DNA from: Quillaja saponaria | Taxonomy: Eukaryota; Streptophyta; Magnoliopsida; Fabales; Quillajaceae | DNA length: 64,000 nucleotides | Direction: 5' to 3' | Assembly: GCA_029379385.1 (NCBI GenBank) | Contig: CM055618.1 | Coordinates: forward strand, 5,838,134 to 5,902,133 | Shown: positions 1 through 11,052 of the stretch, in pieces | How positions within the stretch are numbered: position 1 is the stretch's first letter | Layout: every line of letters starts with the position of its first letter | Notes under the pieces: model-generated | Told to the model about the DNA's origin: nothing | Seen by the model: only the letters and a program-made list of their open reading frames with translations | Database searches by the model: none | Translations under genes and position numbers: made by a program

Positions 1-369
1 TGCTAATAACCTAAACCAAAACACAGAAAATATTGTACTATGAATATTCCTCAAATTTTTACTTATCTTCTGTTTTCTATTCATTTTCTTTGCAATTTGA
101 TAATAAAGGCGAACCAAAAAGGGATGTTAGATGTTTACAATATGATTCCTCTACTCCATATCCTTCTATATGATAATACTTACTTGACATTTATCAAATT
201 TCTTTATTCAAATATGTAAATATTCATAGTCTACCAATTTTTCATGAAAAATCAATGAATGAAGAAATTAGAACACTAACATTTCAGTAAACTAAAATTT
301 CAACTAAAATTACAAGAAATTAGAAAACAAAAATCAAAACAAATAATTTACGTGGCCAACAAAAAAAAA
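1..369. other. AT-rich sequence, no gene seen
   Basis: No coding region, RNA gene or recognisable repeat was found here. The stretch ends in a poly-A run at about 360-376, after which the vocabulary changes to that of the Tat-type element (frequent GGCTAA and CAGCTA words). Confidence 0.5.
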
Positions 370-1480
370 AAAAAAAGTGCACGAGTGGGGTTATAGGGTT
401 TCAAAGAAAAATTTATACCTACTATTAACGCCAAAAATTATGCAAGGTATGAGCCAAGTTCATTTGGGTCTGTTAGCTAAGCTTCAATCGGCTAATGTGT
501 TAGATCGGCTAACTAAGTTTGAGCCTAACTCAAATAATATTAATTGGGTTAAGACCTATTTAATGGGCCACCTTATTAGTGAAATCAAGTCATATCTAGT
601 GTTATTATTTAGAGATCAAAAAGGATAATGGTTTGGATTTAAATCCCATTAAAATAGGAATTTTTGGTTGAAGGTGTTAAATAAGAAGATATAGCTGTTG
701 GGAATGATTCAAATGGGAGGATAAGGTTAACACTTATTCAAATTTGTTCAGAATTGGTATATCAATAGTCTTTGACATTTATTAGGCTTATGGACTTGTT
801 GAAGCAAAATTGGGTTAGTCAGCTAAGTAGAGTTATTAGGTTTGCTGAGTTGGACCAAGTCAAAGGTAATTTGGTGCATCTAGACCGCATTCAATGTCAA
901 ACCTTATTTCTAAGGGATAATAGATATATGGAGCAACATAAAATCATTATTTGGACTAGCTGAGGCAGAAATCAGTTGCTAAAAATCCGGGCAGGTCAGC
1001 TGATAGGAGCTGTAACCCACTTTGGTTGTTAGCTATGTTCCTAAATTAGTCGATACTTGATTAGAAAGTTAAGGGATAACATGGTAGATAGGCATAGTAG
1101 GTTAACAACTAGTTTTTCTTGTATAAATAAGATTAAAGTTATTAATTGTAAACACATAACACACATAAATCAAACTCAAAAATATCAATTCAATTCCTAT
1201 TTTGTATTCAGATTTTACTGCTCTATTTATAGCATTTTCTTACATGCTTTACTTTTAGTATTTCTTTACATGCTTTATCGCATTTATTTATCGCTTTCCT
1301 TTGTAAATTCATGCCCAATAGTTACATTTCAATCGTACCAAACCACTAGGAGATTTCTTTAGTATCCTAGGAACTCATTATCTTCCCTTTCTTAGCCAAA
1401 TTGCTTAAACATAGAAATCAAGAGTTGTGAAGTTAGCTGATTCATCTAAGCTAATCTCCATAGAAAAATATTTCACAAAC
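370..1480 (+). repeat. Probable 5' LTR and leader of the Tat-type element
   Basis: This non-coding stretch precedes gag and contains a TATA box followed by leader-like AT-rich sequence. It shares short words with the element body. No second copy was found downstream, so LTR identity is inferred from position and promoter content only. Confidence 0.4.
1122..1129 (+). promoter_or_regulatory. TATA box of the Tat-type element's LTR
   Basis: The sequence TATAAATA lies about 470 bp upstream of the gag start, the expected place for an LTR promoter. No functional claim is possible from sequence alone. Confidence 0.4.
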
Positions 1481-1593
1481 AAATTTTTTGGCATACCTAA
1501 TGGGACCAAAACGACTAATCTCATTAGAGATTCCTTATTGATCATAATTTTAATTGGCGTATACAACTGCGTTCTCGAAAAAGTCTATCTGAT

Positions 1594-4590
1594 ATGGACA
1601 CTTCACAATTAGGAGCTAGAAAGAATGGTGGCCAGAGACAAGATGAGCCTCAGCTTTCACAACCTACGAAAATTCCTACTTCGACAGTACCATCTCCTCA
1701 GCTAAGGACTGTTACACTAGCCGTAGAAGGAGTATCATCTCCTCAACTGAGGACTGTTGCACTAACAGTAGAATGAGATGGAACTTCTACCCAGCCTACA
1801 GTTATAACCATTTCTTTTATCCTTCAGCAGATCAATTTGGGGCTTAATGATTTGATGTTCCAGATTTTAAAATAATTGCCCGAGATTGTGAAACTGATTG
1901 TACACAATGAGGTGCACAATGTTCAAAAGCAAGTTCAAAGGACTTCCCATTTGAATATTTTGCAACCTTTTTCAATGGCAGGTAACCAATTCAGCAGCCA
2001 TAGATAATCCCGCTCTTGGTTACACCAGGGGGTAAATGGTTACTGTACCTATCTGTCAGGTGGCATAGCCAATTCCATAATACAGGTAAATCCAAATGGC
2101 CAGAAGACCGCCAACTATGTTAGGTACTCTTGGATTATCATCTATACTAACTGTTTCTAACCTGATAGTTTTTAAAGTAATGTCACAGCCATGTTCAGCT
2201 GTAGTTCAGTTACCATTTCTAATTACTAGATTTTGGGGAACTCAGTACAAAGCACCAGGAGGCTACAGAGTAGACTAGCCATGGAGTCAACCTCCACCTA
2301 TTAATCTTAACTAGCCAATGTACACTGAACGACCGAATTATATGCAGAACTAATAGCCACCTAGATAGATGCCACAGTTAGGACTGGCTGCCGCTTAGAT
2401 ACAATTTTCAAAGGTTGGATTTGGAAGTCAGTATAGAATACCTAGGGATTACGGAGTAAAGCAGCCACGAGGTCAACCTCCACCTATTACTCCTAATCAG
2501 CTGGTGTATGCTGAATAGTCAAACCATGTGCAAAATCAAGGGCGATCCAGGAAGACAAGACCAGTGACCACACAAGTGCAAAACATGCATCAACCAGTGA
2601 TGGCTGAGGCGAGGCCTACCATGCCACCCTTAATTGATCCTAATATGATTGCTGAAGCAATGAGAAAACACTTTGGTGTAAAGCTGAGGCCTCTCGACAT
2701 GGCACTTTATATAAAACCATATCCTAGTAGATAGAGTCATGCCTTTGCCGAGGGGTTTTAGAACTCTAGATTTTACAACTTTCTCAAGAGAGGACAGAAA
2801 GTCTACCAAAGAGCACATCAGTAGATTTACTAACCAATGCGGCGAGGTAAACTAGAATGAATATTTTAAACTTCAGTTATTTCCTTTATCTTAACAAGTA
2901 CTGCTTTCACTTGATATTCTTCTTTGTCTCATAATTTTGTAATGAGTTAGTCAGATATGGAGAGGCTTTTATATGATCATTTTTATAGGCTGCAGCCAGA
3001 TATAATAGTAGCCAACCTGATAAACCTGAAGCAGTAGGTAGATGAACTAGTAGCTAAGTATATGAAAAGATTTAGGAAGCTGAGAAGCAGATGCAATGTG
3101 TAATTACCAGAAGTTGAGTATGCCATTATGGCAGTGAGGAACATGCATCCACAGCTGAAGGAAAAACTAGTTGTGCAAAAGTGCACTGATTTAACTCAGC
3201 TAGTATCTAAAGCTACTAGAATCAAGCTATTCATCATAGAAAAAGAATAAAGGAGAGCCAACAGAAGTAAAAGAGGTCCACACTTGGTGTCAGTGGTGGA
3301 TTCAAGTAATCTTAACCTAGGGAAGATAGCCGATAATGAAAAGCAGCTATCAACTAATGTGTTAGTTGCTGAGATCTTAAAAGGAAAACCTTATTTTTGC
3401 CTAGCTCTCAGACCAAATAAGGGAAAGGAGATCCTTAAGGTAGATAATAAAGAAGAGTATTTATTTGATATCTCCAAAGCTGATAAGTTCTTCGACTACT
3501 TGTTGAAAGACAAGCAAATCAAGTTAACTAATGGACATAAAATTCCATTGGCTATTGAAATCAAGTACAAACGGTACTATAAGTGGCATAATTCATACAG
3601 CTATGCTATTATGAACTATTTGATTTTTAGGAATGCTATCCAAAAGGCCTTGAAAAATGGAAGGTTCAAATTAGCTGACAAAGGAGCACATGAAATGTCA
3701 GTCGATATTGATCCATTTTTAATCGTATCCGCCAATATGATTATTGTATCAAGTCCGCTACCCAAATCTAAATCATATCCAAAAGATTTAGAGTAGAAAT
3801 AGCCTGTACATAAGCAATGGAGAGTCAAAAGAGAAGGAAAAGCTGAGATATCAGCTACCGCTGGGGGGAAACTAGCTGCATCGCCAAAGTAACTAAAGTT
3901 CATAGTCAAAAGGCCAAACATGTTTGAAAGACTTCGCTTCTCAACGAACTCAGATAGAGGCAAAAATAGCATCTTCGATAGGTTGAAATTTCCAAGGATC
4001 AATGGTGAACCGATTCTAAAAAGGAAATAAAAAGTAGTTGAGTTCAACATTGAAAATGGTATATCCACACTAAAAATATCTACTCGGAATGATGAATAAA
4101 TAAAGCCTCAAAGGATGATCAAGCCAAAGGCATTTGTAGAAAATTGGCTATGGTTCTTACACAAGTACGTTAAAAAGGAGCCATCTCAGCCGACCTCAAC
4201 TGAAGACCTTACTCGTACTCAAAAACGAATGAGACAAGGGCAAAGATCTACCTAGAAGCTGAAACAGATGCTGTAAATGTTGGAAGAAGCTAAAACAGTA
4301 ATAAGGAAAGAGATGGACACTCCCAAGAAAGTTGATGGAATCTCAAATGAAATAGCCGAGGCAAATTCAGTTGTAACAACTGAAGCAGGTTCAGCAGAAG
4401 CAAGTAATCTAGTTGAAACAGCTAAAGTAGAAAGTGATGATCATGAGATAACGACCGCAGTCAATTCTGCTGAAGTTGGTAACCTGGAGGAAGAAGGTAC
4501 TGAAGAGCCCTCAGTAGATATTGACATCATCAACATTCTATCAAGTGAATTCTCAGTTGAAGATGGAGTATTGGTGAAGCTAAAATGAGA
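1594..4590 (+). pseudogene. gag remnant of the Tat-type element
   Basis: The likely gag start is the ATG at 1594, followed by a Gln/Pro/Thr-rich N-terminus with a duplicated SPQLRTV motif. The gag core is readable between about 2690 and 3250 (a DMERLLYDHFYRLQP segment, then VDELVAKYMKRFRKLRSRC), and continues in an open stretch at 3284-3796. That stretch has the KRYYKWHNSYSYAIMN segment typical of gypsy gag; related elements have Cys where this copy has the second Tyr, so the metal-ligand Cys seems lost. An acidic, Glu/Val-rich spacer (4277-4588) leads to the protease. Many stops and frame changes make the gene non-functional. Gag normally forms the virus-like particle that packages element RNA. 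Confidence 0.75.
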
Positions 4591-4599
4591 AGTTTTCAT

Positions 4600-5010
4600 T
4601 GAAGAAGCTGAATGGGCTACTTTATTGGAGAAAAAGGAGGTTGGGCCAGCCATGATACAATTTGAAAAACCTTTAGAGGCTATGACTAATCATCGTAAGC
4701 CTTTGTACATAAAAGCTTATATCAATGGCAGGCCTGTCAGCCAAATCTTCATACATTGTGGAGTAGTTTTAAACATTATGCCTATCTATATAATGCTTAA
4801 ATTAGGTAAGTCATAAACCGATCTTATATCTATTAATATGAAGATGTCCAATTTTATGAGAGAGGTAACCACTGCAGTTAGGGTATTGGTAGCCGAGATC
4901 ATTGTTGGAAAAAAACCATAAGTTTAACATTCTTTGTGGTGGATGTTAAACCCACTTATTCTATTTTGTTAGGCATAGATTGGATTCATTCCAATTAATG
5001 TATTCCTTCC
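4600..5010 (+). pseudogene. Retropepsin (protease) remnant
   Basis: A readable stretch at 4625-4816 contains KPLYIKAYINGRPVSQIFIH, the start of a gypsy aspartic protease, followed by a LNIMP motif. In plant gypsy proteases the catalytic Asp sits in a V-D-x-G-A-x-x-N context; here the corresponding residue is His (IHCG). The enzyme, which would cleave the Gag-Pol polyprotein, would therefore be inactive even without the downstream stops. Confidence 0.7.
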
Positions 5011-5603
5011 ACGCTCCACCAGTTTTTAATGTTTTGGTAAGGTGACAAGATTGAAGTAGTATCAGCTGATCAAAATCTAATCACAATTGATATTAAGATG
5101 ACAGAGGCTATTTTCTACTTACTATGAGTAAAGATAGTTAAACGGCCAAGCAATTATGAAGAAAGGTCTCTGGAATCTTGTAATTTCACTGCATAGGGTT
5201 TCCAAATAAAAATTCAATCAATAGCTGAGGCCGAATCATGGCTTCTCTTACAAATTTTTAATGGATTAGAATGGTAAAGTTGTCAAGAACATCCTGCAAA
5301 GGCTTGCTATGCTCTTAGCCAAAACTAGGAATGAGGAACAAATCCCTAGAATGCTCAGGGGGCATGAGGAAGAGCCTGATCACCTAATAGACCAAATGCA
5401 AAAAAATGGAAGAATTACAGGCTCCGTTCATAAAAGAAAAGCCTAGTTTTAAAGCTCAAGATCCTTTGATTGATGTCAACTTCGATACTGAAGAAGAACC
5501 AAGAAAAACAAGGATCAATGGCTTATTAGCTGAATCTGGTAGAAATCGGCTAACCGAGTTCATCAAGTAGTACGAAGATTATTTTGCCTGGGAATACCAT
5601 GAA

Positions 5604-6429
5604 ATGCCAGGGTTATCTAGACAATTGGTTGAGCATCAGTTACCGATAAAAGAAGGCTTTAAGCCTCATAAACAGCCAACTAGAAGGTTCAATCCTGGGT
5701 TAATGCCAAAGATTAAAGAGAAAATTGAGAGGCTTTTGAAAGTTGGATTCATACGTACTACTAAGTATGTAGAATGGCTGTCCAACATAGTTCCCATTAT
5801 AAAGAAGAATGGCCAAGTCAGAATCTGTACAGATTTCAGAAACTTGAATTTGGCTACCCCTAAGAATGAATATGTTATGCCAGTAGACGATATACAAGTG
5901 GATGCAGCCTCTAATCATGGGATTCTCACCTTTATGGATGGATATTCAGGATACAACTAGATATTTGTAGCCAAAGAAGACATTCATAAGACTGCATTTC
6001 ATTGTCCCGGTGCATTAGGAATTTTTTAATGACTTATCATGCCATTTAGCCTAAAAAATGCAAGTGCAACATACCAACTAGTGATGAATGATATTTTTCA
6101 TAACCTAATTGATCATAGCATGGAGATCTATATACATGACGTGGTGATAAAGTCAGAAAGGATTGATTATTCATCTAGTTGATCTGAAGCAAGCCTTTAA
6201 AAGAATGAGATTTCACAACTTGAAGATGAATCCAGCTAAATGTGCTATTGGAGTCTCAGCTAGTAATTTTCTCAACTTTCTTGTACATCGGCAAGGAATT
6301 GAGATTGACAAGAACAAAGGTAAAGTAGTTTTGGAAGCGAGACCACCACTAAAGAAGAGAGAATTGCAAAGTTTAATTGTCAAAATCAACTTTATAAGAA
6401 GATTCATTGTTAATTTGCTGATAAAATGA
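5604..6429 (+). pseudogene. Reverse transcriptase remnant
   Basis: The stretch 5604-5960 is a clear gypsy RT N-terminal half: LVEHQLPIKEGFKPHKQPTR, then ERLLKVGFIR, VPIIKKNGQVRICTDFRNLN and FMDGYSGYN. It ends at a TAG (5958-5960) where relatives have Gln. The RT continues in broken frames through KTAFHCPGALG and MPFSLKNASATYQ to the active-site box, which reads YIHDVV near 6130 instead of YIDDVV, so the first catalytic Asp is His. A frameshift follows, then 6163-6429 holds the RT C-terminal part. Confidence 0.85.
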
Positions 6430-6920
6430 AAGCTTTTTCACCTTTGTTGAAGTTAAGAAGAGCTGAGGAGTTTATTTGGGGATAAGAACATCAATTGGCA
6501 TTTGAGCAGATCAAGTAAAGCTTAATCAGTCCCCCAATCTTGGTGCCCCCAATACCAAGTAGACCTTTAAAGCTCTATATCTCAGCTACTAAGGAACCCA
6601 TCTGCAACCTACTTGCATAGAATGTCGAGGATAGAACTAAAGGAGCTATTTATTACTTAAGTAGACTTTTAAATGATGTAGAATGAAAATATACTCCAAT
6701 TGAAAAGTTGTGTCTTTCCTTATACTATGCTTGCATCAAGTTAGAGTATTATCTCTTACCTAAAAAGGTGTTGGTCATATGCAAGATCGATATAATGATG
6801 TATTTACTTAATAAGCCTGTTTTGCAAGGAAAATTGGCCATTAAGTTAAATGCTTTTACTTTGAAATATGGCCTACTGAGAGCCATTAAGGGACAAGCCT
6901 TGGCTGACTTCTTAGCCTAA
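6430..6920 (+). pseudogene. RNase H domain remnant of pol
   Basis: The reading frame gives the thumb/RNase H region that follows RT in gypsy elements: KAFSPLLKLRRAEEF, PPILVPPIPSRPLKLYIS, GAIYYLSRLL and KYTPIEKLCLSLYYA, ending in KGQALADFLA before a TAA at 6918-6920. Relatives continue with Gln-His-Pro, so this stop is probably CAA to TAA. Further stops lie at 6516, 6618 and 6684. Confidence 0.7.
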
Positions 6921-6959
6921 CATCCATGTGTGAAGGTACATGATCTATTAGCTGAGGAA

Positions 6960-7380
6960 CACAATTATATTTATTTGAAGCCTTGGATCTTGTCATTTGA
7001 TGGGTCGAGAACTTAGAAAGGAGTAGGTGCTGAAGCTGTTATCATTAGTCATACTAGCAAAATTGGCAAGTTCATGTTTCATCTAGAATTTCACTATTCC
7101 AATAATTAATATGAGTATGAAGCTTTGATTCTTGGATTGTGTTTATTGATTTCTATAAAGGCTTAGTTTGTTTAAATCATGGGAGATTCTCAGCTAGTGA
7201 TTAGGCAGCTGACTAAGGAGTACAAATGGAACAATCCAAATTTGTTAAGCTATTATGAAATGGCTAACACTTTACTCAAGCAATTTACCGATATGGTTAT
7301 ATAGCACATATCAAGGTGAGAAAATGGAGATGCTAATAATCTAGCTCAATATGCTTCTGGGTTTCAAAATTGATCTTGAA
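6960..7380 (+). pseudogene. Second, archaeal-type RNase H domain
   Basis: After the first RNase H there is a second domain with LSFDGSRT, YEALILGL, MGDSQLVIRQL and ENGDANNLAQYAS. These carry the Asp, Glu, Asp and Asp expected of an RNase H active site, and all four are still visible. A duplicated RNase H is a hallmark of Tat-clade elements. The frame is interrupted by stops near 7014, 7110 and 7167 and by a frame change near 7300. Confidence 0.7.
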
Positions 7381-7485
7381 GATGTTGTCTTTCATTTGCC
7401 CAACATCGCAGCAATCAATTAACAAACAATAACCAATGATTGGAAAACTGAGTTAATTAGTTATCTAAAAGATCCATCCAGTCCT

Positions 7486-8625
7486 GTGAACTTCAAGCTC
7501 AAGCAGAAGGCCTTAAGATATGTCCTGGTAGATGATGAATTGTTCAAAAGAGGACATAAAGGTTTGCTGTTGAAATGCTTAGAAAAAGGTTATGCTTTGA
7601 AGGTCATGGGAAAGGCCAATGAGGGAGTTTGTGGAACGCATAAATCTGGGCTTAAAATGCAATGGATGATCCATAAGCATGGATATTATTAGCCAACCAT
7701 TACGTCTAATTGCTATAAGTATGCTAAAGGGTGTGAAGCATGTCAACTACATAGTCTAATTCAAAGACTGCCAGCTGGGGAACATCATCTTATCATCAAG
7801 TCGTTGCCTTTCAGCGATTGGGCTATGAATTTAATTAGCTTCCTATTATAACAATAGATTATTTCACCAAATGGGTAGAAACTCAGCTGATGGTGAATGT
7901 AACACAAGATGATGTAATTAGCTTCATTAAAAACCAAATTATTCATTGATTTGGTATTCCTCAAACTATAATAGTTAATCAAGGTACAGTTTTCATTGGG
8001 GATAGGGTGGTGGCCTTTGCGCAAGAGTTTGGTATTAAAATAGTTCACTCAATACCATATTATTCTCAAGTTAATAGGCAACCAGAGGCTACTAACTGAA
8101 TCCTAAACGACATGATCAAGAAATCTTTGAAAGACAAGCCTAGAAATGGCATGAAGTATTATCAAAAGTTCTTTGGGCATACTGAAATGCTACAACTGGT
8201 CTTACTTCATATCAGCTAACGTATGGTCAAGATGTTGTGTTACCTTTGGAGACTATAGTTAATTCTTTAAGGGTGGCGAAACAAAATAACTTGGAGCCTG
8301 TAGAGTATATACAAGCCTTATTTATGGAGTTAGATTTAGCTGATGAAGATCGGCTAATAGCATTTGATAATATTTGACTCAACAAAGCTAAGATAGCTAA
8401 GAGCTATAATAAGCATGTCAAAGCAAAGAGGTTTGTAGAATGTGACATGTTTGGAAACCAATTTTACCAATTGGTCCTAAAGACCCTAAGTTTGGTAAAT
8501 GGTCACCAAATTAGGAAGGACCTTTTATTATTAACCAAGTTATCATGCAAGGAGAAGAATTGAATAGAAGCATCAATGAAAAATATTTAAAGTTTTATTA
8601 CCCTTCCATCTTTAAAGAGTCTTAA
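7486..8625 (+). pseudogene. Integrase remnant
   Basis: The zinc-binding region is at about 7560-7750 (ANEGVCGTH, KHGYY, then a CxxC), where the first His of the HHCC motif appears to be Asn. The catalytic core follows: FSDWAMNLI (relatives have Asp where this has Asn), then a gap of roughly 15-20 codons, TIDYFTKWVET, IVNQGTVF (second Asp also Asn) and QPEATN with the Glu retained. The C-terminal part ends near 8620 with FGKWSPN and EGPFIIN, where relatives have Trp in place of the TAG at 8512-8514. Other stops are a TAG at 7690-7692 and a TGA at 7947-7949. The enzyme would be inactive. Confidence 0.8.
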
Positions 8626-8781
8626 AAGTAGCTATAAGCCAGCTACTTAGCTTAAAGAACAAAAAGCCACCTAGTGGTTAAGTAAAACAAAATTTTTATT
8701 TTGGTGATGGAGGGATCATTGCCAAAAGGACAACATCTTCAATAGCTGAAGAATCAGCAACAATAGGTGGAGTAGTATAGC

Positions 8782-10629
8782 TTAGCTTGGAGGTACAATA
8801 GCAAGCTCAGAACCAACAACAGTTTGTTCCTTCTTTGCCTCAACTAACATTTCTTTCAGTTGAGCCCATGACTTCTAGGCTTCAACTAAACTAGCTTCTC
8901 TAGCACTTAGATCACTTTCCAACAGAGCCTTCTTTTGCACCAAATAAACAATCTTAGAATCCAGGGAAGTGCTCCTGTTGTACAAATCGATTCTGACATT
9001 GGTGTTGTTTTTAAGCTTAGTTGAGATTGATTTTAGCTGAGGCTGAAGATAAGCTATTTCAGCCTGAATTAGAGCTAGCTCCTTGTTCAGCTCCTCCAAT
9101 TTCCTGGTAATTCTAGCTTCCTCAAAAAGATTCTCCTGCTGATCTTTCTCAACAGATTCAAATTGGGTATGAAACATGCTCTTCCTAGCTTCTAGGTCAG
9201 CCAGTTGTGCCAGTTAAGAGGCACTAGTCTCTTTATGCTCTTTATTGACTTTGTATATAAAATCCACATTATTATGCCACCTTCGATGTCAATAACTGAA
9301 GGGTCTCGACTATTTTAGGATCAAGAAGGAAGCCTTTCATAAACTGATTTTCAACAAACTCCAAATGCATGAAGATAGGGGAAAAGTTCCTTATGGTAGG
9401 GCTAGCAAATGGCATTGGAGACTTAAAGTACAGCTCCATAACTTCATCAGAAATTACAAATGATACAGTCAAGGAAAAGACAATAGGAGGTGTTGCTTTT
9501 GGAGTTCCAGGAACCTTGGAAAACTCCGGTACTTGACTCTTAAGCTTCTTTTTCTACAAAAACAAAGAAGAAATATCAGTTGGCAGAACATATTAAGCAA
9601 TCAAAATGAGATTGTTTGAAAAATACCTTGACTGAAAGTTCTAGTTCGGCTAATGATCTTTTAAATTTTGCTATAGGAGCAGGAACTGGTGGAGCATGAG
9701 AAGACTGTCAACTAAGCCTTCTGACATTGCAGGCTTTAATACCTCTGGGAGTTCCCTAGAAGGTCTCTACATCAACAAGTCATTTAATTGCTCATCAATT
9801 AATCTAGTCAAGTAAATAGTTGCAAAAGCCGAAAAGAAAAGAGATTGAACAAGTGACCACCAATTCATAAATTTAGTTGATTCCCCAGGTGAGATCTCAA
9901 AGGGAAAGTATTCAAACAGGTTCAGCTTCATAGAATTGTCTTCAGCCAATTGCTACAACTGAGACAAAGATAGGTTTGGCTAAGTCTTATGTTTGGCCAA
10001 TGAAGTAAAGGATAATGGAATACCCTGAGTTAAGTCCAAATTGTCAAGAAAAGCATTGAGGATTGTATGGTTCTAGCAAAGATTTATTATGTCGAACAAT
10101 GGGTTTTTTCCTATGAATAAAGTCTCTAGCAGTAAGCATATTGTACCAGCTAAGCACTATATTAGAAAAATGAGGGGAACCATCAAGGCACAAGATATCA
10201 GTTGCCAGCCAAGCAGGTCCATATCTTTTCTCACGGTAAAGGAACCGATAAAGAGGACTTCTAGTAGGAGACTAAAAATCATATTTGCCACAGCAAGTGC
10301 CTATAGGTAGTTGGGTTTTCAAGTGATGGAATATTAGCTGAGGGAGAGGTATAAAATTCTGGAAAATAATGGTAAATCCACAATTGCAAAAAGCACAAGA
10401 GCCTAGGTAGTGTTTTCAAATCTTGGTTGTTATTTGGCCAATCCACAACTAAAAAGAGGCTCTTATACAACAAAGCAATAAATAGGGGGGCTAAAGCCAA
10501 AGCTTTACCTGAGATAATGGCTGTTATGAAATACAAGAACTCAGAGACAATAGCAACAAAGCTAATACAGATAAAATATTTACACAGCCAATACAGTAAA
10601 AAGGCATTATGCTCGGCATCAATTGACAA
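8782..10629 (-). pseudogene. Antisense ORF resembling plant mobile domain (PMD), broken
   Basis: This is read on the minus strand, opposite to pol. The N-terminal part (10629-10279) has LLYWLCKYFICISFVAIVSE, then GKALALAPLF and LCFLQLWIYHYFPEF, a pattern I recognise from plant mobile domain/aminotransferase-like proteins. Middle pieces lie at 9949-9767 and 9472-9272, and the C-terminus (9177-8782) is a long Glu/Leu/Lys-rich coiled coil ending in a TAA at 8784-8782. At least three frame breaks separate these parts. Antisense PMD-type ORFs between pol and the 3' LTR have been described in Tat elements; their role is unclear. The PMD identity is by motif memory; the antisense ORF itself is plain. 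Confidence 0.65.
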
Positions 10630-11021
10630 AAAGGAAAGCCGAGTATGATATTAAAAATAATATAAAGATTGATTTTCAAACAAGATATAGAGTTCTTCAC
10701 CGTCGACTGGCAACCTAGTGATAGCCACGACATCAATAAGCATAGGGCTTATCCTCACAAATGAGAAGATGAACCCACGATAGTTTAGGAGATTAGGCTT
10801 ATCATCACACTAACTAGACTTTTTATCTTTTCTATTTACCTATAAGCTTTCTCTAATTTCCATTATATTTTAGGATTGTTAGTTTTCTTCCTCAAATTGT
10901 TCTTCTTGAATCTAATCTAACTAGGATTTGAACCAATAGCCATCTTAGGTTACTCATTATCATTTGATTGATTTACTTGGAATTTCCTAACATGTCATTA
11001 TTCTTGTTTTTAGAAATAATT
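10630..11021. other. Junction between two retroelements, no gene
   Basis: No coding region is visible. The stretch lies between the antisense ORF of the Tat-type element and the leader of the gag-only element, and probably contains degraded LTR sequence that I could not delimit. Confidence 0.4.
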
Positions 11022-11052
11022 TGGCACGACCGATGTGACATGTGAATTTTAG

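Larger units (their letters stand above)
370..10740 (+). mobile_element. Decayed Ty3/gypsy retrotransposon, Tat type, with antisense ORF
   Basis: Remnants occur in the order gag, protease, reverse transcriptase, RNase H, a second (archaeal-type) RNase H, and integrase on the plus strand, then a minus-strand ORF resembling the plant mobile domain. The pol order is that of Ty3/gypsy elements; the second RNase H and the extra antisense ORF are features described for the Tat clade. Every ORF is broken by stops and frameshifts. The 5' LTR probably lies within about 370-1480, with a TATA box near 1122. I could not find a matching 3' LTR, so the outer limits are approximate. The junction region near 1490 (TTTGGCATACCTAATGGGAC) resembles the one near 11022 in the related gag-only element, which suggests the same superfamily. 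Confidence 0.85.

Noticed and set aside
377..963. Open frames near the left edge
   Set aside because: No domain and located in the probable LTR of the Tat-type element.
10089..10648. Plus-strand open frames
   Set aside because: They are opposite to the PMD-like ORF, whose motifs are recognisable on the minus strand.
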